From positions 1-11,378 of the forward strand of contig SKNI01000104.1 in the NCBI GenBank assembly GCA_007120615.1: 11,378 nucleotides of DNA, written 5' to 3'. Origin of the DNA: Myxococcales bacterium. GTDB taxonomy: Bacteria > Myxococcota_A > Bradymonadia > Bradymonadales > Bradymonadaceae. Positions within the stretch are counted from its first letter, which is position 1. Each line of letters starts with the position of its first letter. Positions 5,894 through 11,378 of the stretch are shown piece after piece. The notes under the pieces were generated by a model, which did not search any database, was not told the DNA's origin, and saw only the letters and a program-made list of their open reading frames with translations. A program made the translations under genes and the position numbers.

Positions 5894-8800
5894 TCAGCCG
5901 GCGACCATCTCCAGCCGGCCCTCTTCCAGCGCGAGTGCCACGCGCTGCTGAAAGATCAACTCATGGTCGTTGGTGACTCGCTCCAACACGTTGTTGATGT
6001 GGGCATATCCCGCCAGAGTAGCCCAGGCGATGGCCCGGGGAGAGCGCTCTCCTTCGGCCAGAAGCCACCTCGAGATCCAGTGATCGCCGTTGACCCGAAG
6101 TACCGCCCCGGTGTTCGAGCCGGGGCGGCCCTCGACGTATTGGCAGAACTCATCGGAGAGATTTCCGGCGAAGAACTCTTCATCGGGCTGGACCTGCACG
6201 TGGATATGCAGTCGCTTGCGAAGCTCGTAGTCGTGCTCGTCGCTGTCCGGTCGAAGGGCGTTGATCCAGTGATCGAGGGTAGCCTCGATACACCGAGCCT
6301 GCTCTCTCTTTTCGTCGTCGCTCTTCGGAAGTTCCCCTCGATAGGCCTGGCAGGCAGGCCGGAGGATCTCCTCCAGTCGAAAATGCCGGTCCATCCACCG
6401 CTTCAATGCCGGCGGCGCGTCCTCCGCCAGATCCCGAGGTTGGAAGTGAAACTCCTCCTCTCCTCGAGCGAGTATTGCACCTGCCTGGCGCTGAAAGTCT
6501 CGATATAGATTCATGGCGCTGATCGGCAGCCCGGACTTTCCGGGAAAGATCGGCGTATTGAGAATCTGGCGAGCCAGCAAATCCCAGACCTCCATCGCGA
6601 CCGTGCGATCGGTGCGAAAGGTCAATTGAAGCTGGGCCGCGGCGTAATCCAGGAGCACCGTAAGGGCTCGTTGATAGGCCACCGCGTCGTCAGAAGCCGC
6701 CAGCGACGGGAGTCGAATCAAGAGATGAGAGAGCACGTCTTTTGCCGTGCTGGAGAGTTTTGCTTCCACATCTTCATGGCTTACTCCCTGACGAAGGCGA
6801 ACCTTTCCGACCACTCCGAAGATCTCACCCAGGTCCTGGCGCAACACTGCGTCGCGCCGCTGAGTGCCGAAGACCACCACCGCTGCCCGCTTCACCGCCA
6901 CGATCGGTATCCCGATGATTCCCTGAGCCTCATCGTCATCGAGGACCACGCTCTCCAACATCATCTGAGCATCGGTTTCTCCAAGCGCCTCTACCTCCTG
7001 TTGGGAGAGATGATACTCCGCTGCTCCCTGCACATTTTCCCCGAGCAGATTCATGACGAAGGGATTCATGGCCAGCAAGAAGGGCTTCAAATCCTCCTCG
7101 GCGTCCACCTTGTGATAGGCCGCATCGCGAAAGGTCAACTCACCGGCCCCCAGCGCCCACCCGTCGAGCATCTCCACATGACCCTCTTTTTCCAAGATGG
7201 ATTGCATCTGCTCATAGGAACATGTTCGATTTCCGGAGAGTCGATACAAAAAGAGGAGGTCGATATCGGTTCGGATCTCGGCGGCGAAATCAAATCGGTT
7301 TCGGTGAAACGTAAAATACTGAAGATGGCGCCAGGCCTGACGACGATCTTCCTGGCCGTCCACGCTCTTAGCTTCCCCGCGAATCACCGCGATTAACTGC
7401 TCCAGCAGGCTCCTCAGACAGTCCTTTTTTTGATCCGACGACCACTCGTTGACGGAACCGTCAAATCCCTCGATGAGCAAGGGGAAGTCGGGATATTCAC
7501 GCAGCCCCGGGGCCACGTCCCGACAGAGTACCGAATCTCCATTCGGGAAAACGCCGTTATACGACCCCAGCACATCGCGCCGATCGACACGCACATAGGC
7601 AGTGGGACCGATCAGTGAAATCAGCAATTGCTCCTGGTTTGGGTCGAGCGCGAGGATCAGGCTCTGGTCGAGCCCTCGAAGGTCGGGGGTGACGTCTTCT
7701 CGCACGCCGTAGACCAGGCCGTGACACTTCTCCATCATCTCCTCGAGTCCCCGAAGCGAGACTCCTTCACCGGTCAGGGTCCTCAACACCGGGATGTCGA
7801 GCACCTCCACATCCAGGTCCTGATCGACAACGGAGAACACCACTTGTCGGCGTCCATTCTCGGAGCGAATTCGCTTGACCACCCGATGAGCCAGAGAGGT
7901 CAGAATTAACTGGGCGGCATTACTGTCGGGCTCCACTTCCGTTCGCAGCGCCGCCCGCAGTCCGAGGTTCGCCGCCGACTCCAGTCGATTGGCCTGACGG
8001 GAGACGATGATCTCGGCGATCAACTCCGCGACCAGATCCGAGGGGTGCCCAATCTCGGAGTAGCGATATTCCGTCGCCGTCTTGGTCTGACTTTCTGACC
8101 CTTTCTTCTCTGTCTCGTCTTCTTCGTTGGAACTATTCTCTTCTTTTTCCTTCGGCCGAGCCGACAGATCGAATTCAGCCTCCACGACCACCTGGTTCTG
8201 AGAGTGCCTCTCCACCAGCGGAGTAGCCGAGAGTGCTGCCGGAGATCCAGAGACCGGTGTATCCATCAACGCTCGAGATTTCTCTTCTTTTTTCACCTCC
8301 TTACAGAAGGGCTCCCACAGCGTCCTGGGCGCGACATCGTCGACGTCGATGATCATCAATTGTCCCGGCGCGACCGCTTCGTTTCGACCGCTCCAGACCA
8401 CTCGATTCGAGAAGCGCACCTCGATATTATTCTCTCTCTCCTGACCATCGCCAACTTCCGGACTAAAGATGCGGGCCCGAATACTGGCCCCTCTCGGGTC
8501 CAGGTGCTGCTCCTTAAATTGGAATAATTCGCCATCTCGAGCCACCGCATCGGCGACGACTTTCCCTCGCAGAAGCCAGGTCGCCTTATAGACCGGAGCG
8601 GCCTCCGACTCGTTTTCCTCCAGCCAGCGCCTGTTTCCGCTCGGCGGCCAGGGTAGATATTTGGCCAGATCGAGCAGGGTCAACTGATCCAGGTCGACGG
8701 GCGCAATCAACCACGGTCGAGGGGGCGGACCGACCTCTTCTCGCGTGAAAAACTCCACCTCCTGGGTGTCGTCGAGGTTGGGGACCACGAAATTGACCTC

Positions 8801-9970
8801 CGGCCCGGCCAATTCTCGGACCGCTCGGGTAGTTCGTCGGGGAATGCAGATCGCCGGGGCATCGATAGACTCGCTGATGCGACGGGCCCGCTCGTTCTGC
8901 TCCTGATTGGAGAGCACCTCCGGGTCCAGCAACAAGACCGTATCGAATTCTCGAAGCACATCGAGAAGATCGCGGGTAGAGAGATCTTCTCCCGTAATTG
9001 TTTTGACGTTATAGCCCGCTCCCCCGTCCTTTCCGGAGCCCAGCTGATTGATATAAGCGCGCACCCTGGCCCACATCTGCCGGTAGCGCTCGTCCTCGAC
9101 GATGGAGCCGTGATCAGCGGTCTTTCGGAGCCTGTCAAAGGTGATGACCCCACCGAATCGATATTCCTCCGCTCCGGGCGGAAATTTATGGCGCGCCGAT
9201 TGAATCCAGACCCCATCGGTGACCAGTCGAAACACCGCTCCCGAGTGACGACGGGCGATCCCCACCGTTCCGTAGAGGTCTCCCTCATCGAAGGTGATCG
9301 TTCTATCAAACCCCCACAACGACTCCGGTGTTCGCTGACTGGAGTAGCCAAAAAGGGGGTTATGGTTAAAGAGAATCGGCACCGGCGCGGTGATGCAGCG
9401 GTTCTCCACGGCCGTAAATTCTCGGGGCTCACCGTTGATGCTCTTCAGCGAGCTTCGCCTGGTGACCTGTCTTCGACGTAACCCAGTGGCCCGCAAATAG
9501 GTGCCGTTTAACCCCTGCTCGGGGCGGCCCAACTCCACGGTATCGTCCTTGCCACTGATGACGACCCGCGTGGTTCCCTTCAACGAGCCGTCGCCGGTCT
9601 CAATGACGATCTCATCGGGCTCAAAGAGCATCAGGGCGTTGACCCCCAACGCCATCTGTCGAAGCGCTCCGTGCTCCACGTCGTCTTTGGAGGCGAAGAG
9701 AAAATCAAAGAGTTGGGCCAACTCCTGCTCTCGAAAACCTCCCCCCACATAGGAGAGAGCGGTGGTGGTTCGATCGCATTGAATATCGATAAAGGTGGCT
9801 CCGTTGGCCACCGCGCTCTGGATCAACTCCAGAATATAATAATGGGGGTCGACCAGGGCGAATTCTCGCAACTTCTGAATCGCCCGGCCCCGGGCCACGC
9901 TGAAGGTCCGCCGTTCGGTAAACTCTCCGGACTGGCGGCTGCGGCTGATGACTTCATCAATGGTTGACAT
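5894..9970 (-). CDS. Giant cytoplasmic protein with degenerate GHKL/HSP90-like N-terminal ATPase fold
   Basis: 1358 residues from ATG 9970; a GTG at 9973 is in frame, but the AAAGGA (9982-9977) is better placed for the ATG. There is no signal peptide. Residues about 15-150 follow the HSP90/GHKL plan: helix ILELIQSAVANGA (46-58; E48 matches the catalytic Glu, S52 sits where the Mg-binding Asn is expected), strand-turn SYVGGGF (73-79; Tyr replaces the adenine-binding Asp of DxGxG), and a G2-like helix ALRQMALGVNAL (102-113) short of glycines. An S5-like beta domain appears to follow (about 190-310). A highly charged Lys/Glu linker (about 557-637) splits the protein. The second half is not recognised, except for PVLR..TGEGVSL (727-739) and TPIFPGKSGLPIS (1139-1151), which resemble a motif in the upstream gene. 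Translation is probably coupled to that gene (TGATG overlap). Function is inferred only: an HSP90-like chaperone partner, possibly unable to bind ATP conventionally. Confidence 0.85.
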   Translation of the reverse strand: MSTIDEVISRSRQSGEFTERRTFSVARGRAIQKLREFALVDPHYYILELIQSAVANGATFIDIQCDRTTTALSYVGGGFREQELAQLFDFLFASKDDVEHGALRQMALGVNALMLFEPDEIVIETGDGSLKGTTRVVISGKDDTVELGRPEQGLNGTYLRATGLRRRQVTRRSSLKSINGEPREFTAVENRCITAPVPILFNHNPLFGYSSQRTPESLWGFDRTITFDEGDLYGTVGIARRHSGAVFRLVTDGVWIQSARHKFPPGAEEYRFGGVITFDRLRKTADHGSIVEDERYRQMWARVRAYINQLGSGKDGGAGYNVKTITGEDLSTRDLLDVLREFDTVLLLDPEVLSNQEQNERARRISESIDAPAICIPRRTTRAVRELAGPEVNFVVPNLDDTQEVEFFTREEVGPPPRPWLIAPVDLDQLTLLDLAKYLPWPPSGNRRWLEENESEAAPVYKATWLLRGKVVADAVARDGELFQFKEQHLDPRGASIRARIFSPEVGDGQERENNIEVRFSNRVVWSGRNEAVAPGQLMIIDVDDVAPRTLWEPFCKEVKKEEKSRALMDTPVSGSPAALSATPLVERHSQNQVVVEAEFDLSARPKEKEENSSNEEDETEKKGSESQTKTATEYRYSEIGHPSDLVAELIAEIIVSRQANRLESAANLGLRAALRTEVEPDSNAAQLILTSLAHRVVKRIRSENGRRQVVFSVVDQDLDVEVLDIPVLRTLTGEGVSLRGLEEMMEKCHGLVYGVREDVTPDLRGLDQSLILALDPNQEQLLISLIGPTAYVRVDRRDVLGSYNGVFPNGDSVLCRDVAPGLREYPDFPLLIEGFDGSVNEWSSDQKKDCLRSLLEQLIAVIRGEAKSVDGQEDRRQAWRHLQYFTFHRNRFDFAAEIRTDIDLLFLYRLSGNRTCSYEQMQSILEKEGHVEMLDGWALGAGELTFRDAAYHKVDAEEDLKPFLLAMNPFVMNLLGENVQGAAEYHLSQQEVEALGETDAQMMLESVVLDDDEAQGIIGIPIVAVKRAAVVVFGTQRRDAVLRQDLGEIFGVVGKVRLRQGVSHEDVEAKLSSTAKDVLSHLLIRLPSLAASDDAVAYQRALTVLLDYAAAQLQLTFRTDRTVAMEVWDLLARQILNTPIFPGKSGLPISAMNLYRDFQRQAGAILARGEEEFHFQPRDLAEDAPPALKRWMDRHFRLEEILRPACQAYRGELPKSDDEKREQARCIEATLDHWINALRPDSDEHDYELRKRLHIHVQVQPDEEFFAGNLSDEFCQYVEGRPGSNTGAVLRVNGDHWISRWLLAEGERSPRAIAWATLAGYAHINNVLERVTNDHELIFQQRVALALEEGRLEMVAG

Positions 9971-11378
9971 CACGAATCCTTTGCGACGTGGAAGCGGGAA
10001 GCGGCGTCGGGCAATGATGCCTTCAACAAGCTCGAATCGGTCTCCAACATATGATCTTTACTCAGCAACAGGCCCCGGGCCAGAAAGTAGGCCCCCATGG
10101 CCGGATCGCTCTTATAGATACTGGCGATCATCTCAAATTGAGGATGCTCGCGGTTGACGGCAACCTCCATCCTCTGACGCCGCTTTTCATTCACTTCTTC
10201 CGGCGAGGAAACGGGAAGACCGTGCTCCGAGAGCCAGCGCCGGGTCTGAGATACGGACTTCTCCGGCCGGGCCATCAACGGCCCCAACTTCGGAGCGATC
10301 ACAAAAAACGGAGCGTCTCCCTCATCGGCGGTCACCACGGCGGTGGCGATCCGTCCAAACCCCACCTTCGCCTCATCCAAGAGCTTTCGAGCATCCCGTA
10401 CAAGGGCCTCGGTTTGCTCGCCCATCTCCTCATCGACGGCCAGCGGGATATACACCGACTGCGGCGTCATCAGAGCGTCCTGAATTCTCCGGGGAATCGA
10501 CGAACTCTCGTCATCGGCGACGAATTTTTTGAATCGATGCACCACTCCCCAGAAAGCCCCGCGAGCCGTACCCGAAGCCAACCGGCTCAACCCTCGGATC
10601 AGAAATTTAGAGATCGCCCGAAACTGCCCGAAACTTCCGGCCTGCCGCCGCATCGCCCCCATCAACACCGGTATATCCTGGTCCCCGAGCATCTCGCTCA
10701 ATGGGGTGGCCTCGTGATCGAGAAGCAAATGCCCGTCCTCACAAACTCTGGCCCAGGCATCGTTGAGGCTCAACGGAGCCCCGTTTACGCAGCGTAGAAT
10801 CGGGCGATCGGCGTGCTCGATGATCGCCTCCATGGGCTCATTGGCCAGAAATCGCATCAGATGACCGTAGCGGTCGTATTGGTTGACGCTCCAACTCTCG
10901 GCACCGGCTAACTCTTCGATCTCCTCGATCAATGCCTCCAGAAGTGGGCCGTTTGCCGCCTCTTCCAGAAGCTCCATGGCCTTCTCATATTGCTCGTCTC
11001 GAACCACGGAATCCCGGGCCAGAGTGTGCTCCAGATAGCGAGATTTGATCTTGAAGGCGATAAACTCAAACCGGTCCTGCCACCGCTCCAGGACGTTCTC
11101 CCCGATATCGGTCAACGCCAGGGTCAGCCCTCGATTATAAAATCCGTAGATCGGTCGCTCGCTGTAGGCCAAGACAATCTCTGTGCCCTGATGCTCCACT
11201 TTCTGCAGGCACTCTCCGTCGACCTTAAACTCCTCGTTGATCACCTCCGGCGGCGCAAATTCCTCATTTCCCGTTCGATCCTCAAAGGTCACCTCCACCA
11301 CCGAGTGACTGCACCAGTGGCGAAGAGTCGCCGGGATCTCCTCGGCCAACTCCTGGTAGCGAAAATACTCCCCTTCCA
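9970..11378 (-). CDS. HSP90/HtpG-like protein, middle and C-terminal parts; 5' end beyond window
   Basis: The frame is open from the stop TGA at 9972-9970 to the window edge, giving 468 visible residues. Codons remain open upstream of the TTG at 11349 (EGEYFRYQE precedes LAEEIP), so the true start lies at or beyond 11379. Nothing of a GHKL domain is visible; if this is HSP90-like it lies outside. About 11180-10960 encodes YGFYNRGLTLALTD followed by SRYLEHTLARDSVVRDEQYE, which parallels the HSP90 middle-domain pattern (strand with R-x-x-x-x-x-D, then LPLNxSRE and a long helix). About 10807-10760 encodes RPILRCVNGAPLSL, similar to a motif in the downstream protein. The end, VNREHPQF (about 10160) and LARGLLLSKD...LLKASL (about 10083-10008), resembles the HSP90 C-terminal N-x-x-HP and ALL-x(n)-L-x-D segments. 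The protein is cytoplasmic by lack of hydrophobic segments. HSP90 membership is moderately supported; a related GHKL chaperone is the alternative. Confidence 0.85.
   Translation of the reverse strand, partial: EGEYFRYQELAEEIPATLRHWCSHSVVEVTFEDRTGNEEFAPPEVINEEFKVDGECLQKVEHQGTEIVLAYSERPIYGFYNRGLTLALTDIGENVLERWQDRFEFIAFKIKSRYLEHTLARDSVVRDEQYEKAMELLEEAANGPLLEALIEEIEELAGAESWSVNQYDRYGHLMRFLANEPMEAIIEHADRPILRCVNGAPLSLNDAWARVCEDGHLLLDHEATPLSEMLGDQDIPVLMGAMRRQAGSFGQFRAISKFLIRGLSRLASGTARGAFWGVVHRFKKFVADDESSSIPRRIQDALMTPQSVYIPLAVDEEMGEQTEALVRDARKLLDEAKVGFGRIATAVVTADEGDAPFFVIAPKLGPLMARPEKSVSQTRRWLSEHGLPVSSPEEVNEKRRQRMEVAVNREHPQFEMIASIYKSDPAMGAYFLARGLLLSKDHMLETDSSLLKASLPDAASRFHVAKDS
9977..9982 (-). promoter_or_regulatory. 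Ribosome binding site inside the upstream gene's 3' end
   Basis: On the minus strand AAAGGA precedes GTGATG. AGGA ends 6 nt before ATG 9970 and only 3 nt before GTG 9973, so the ATG is preferred. The site lies in the last codons of the upstream gene, consistent with coupled translation by terminating ribosomes. Confidence 0.6.

Noticed and set aside
5897..5919. GCCGGC...GCCGGC hairpin as a bidirectional terminator
   Set aside because: It is a 6-bp stem with an 11-nt loop and no T-tract. Both copies are a self-complementary hexamer common in GC-rich coding DNA.
6626..7396. 256-codon plus-strand open frame
   Set aside because: It is antisense to the 1358-residue gene, whose reading is protein-like throughout. 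The antisense product has no recognisable features and no ribosome site was identified.
10051..10797. 248-codon plus-strand open frame
   Set aside because: It lies wholly opposite the HSP90-like gene and is a by-product of codon bias.
11347..11349. TTG at 11349 as the start of the HSP90-like gene
   Set aside because: The frame stays open with protein-like sequence to the window edge, and no ribosome site precedes the TTG.

Overview
The window looks like chromosome of a GC-moderate (roughly 57 % by eye) Gram-negative bacterium of the Myxococcota/Bradymonadota type. This is an inference from the density of long secreted lipoproteins, in which a lipobox cysteine is followed by a long Asp/Gly/Ala-rich tether, from six-cysteine repeats, and from very large uncharacterised open frames. 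No 16S, tRNA, transposase, integrase, CRISPR or phage gene was seen.

Left part (1-5884): envelope lipoproteins. A leftward gene (1-1870, 3' end outside the window) encodes a lipoprotein with a carboxypeptidase-regulatory-like beta domain followed by the start of a PHP/CehA-type metallohydrolase domain. A 234-bp divergent spacer (1871-2104) carries a 26-bp near-perfect palindrome and other small dyads. To its right is a small acidic lipoprotein with a His-rich strand near its C-terminus (2105-2725). Then comes a 1008-residue modular lipoprotein (2858-5884): Asp-rich tether, three six-Cys repeats, a beta-rich region, two Ig/FN3-like domains, one carboxypeptidase-regulatory-like domain and a C-terminal beta-propeller-like region. 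These proteins are probably exposed on the periplasmic or outer surface.

Right part (5894-11378): a leftward two-gene operon, convergent with the lipoprotein and separated from it by only 9 bp. The upstream gene (9970-11378, 5' end outside the window) has regions resembling the HSP90/HtpG middle and C-terminal domains. The downstream gene (5894-9970) is a 1358-residue protein with an N-terminal GHKL/HSP90-like ATPase fold whose signature residues are largely replaced. It then has a long uncharacterised body interrupted by a charged linker. The two genes overlap by one base (TGATG) and share a short P-[IVL]-[LF]...G...S motif, so they are probably made together and may act together in the cytoplasm as an atypical HSP90-like pair. 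This operon is the most likely place for an undescribed system here. Its function cannot be read from the sequence.
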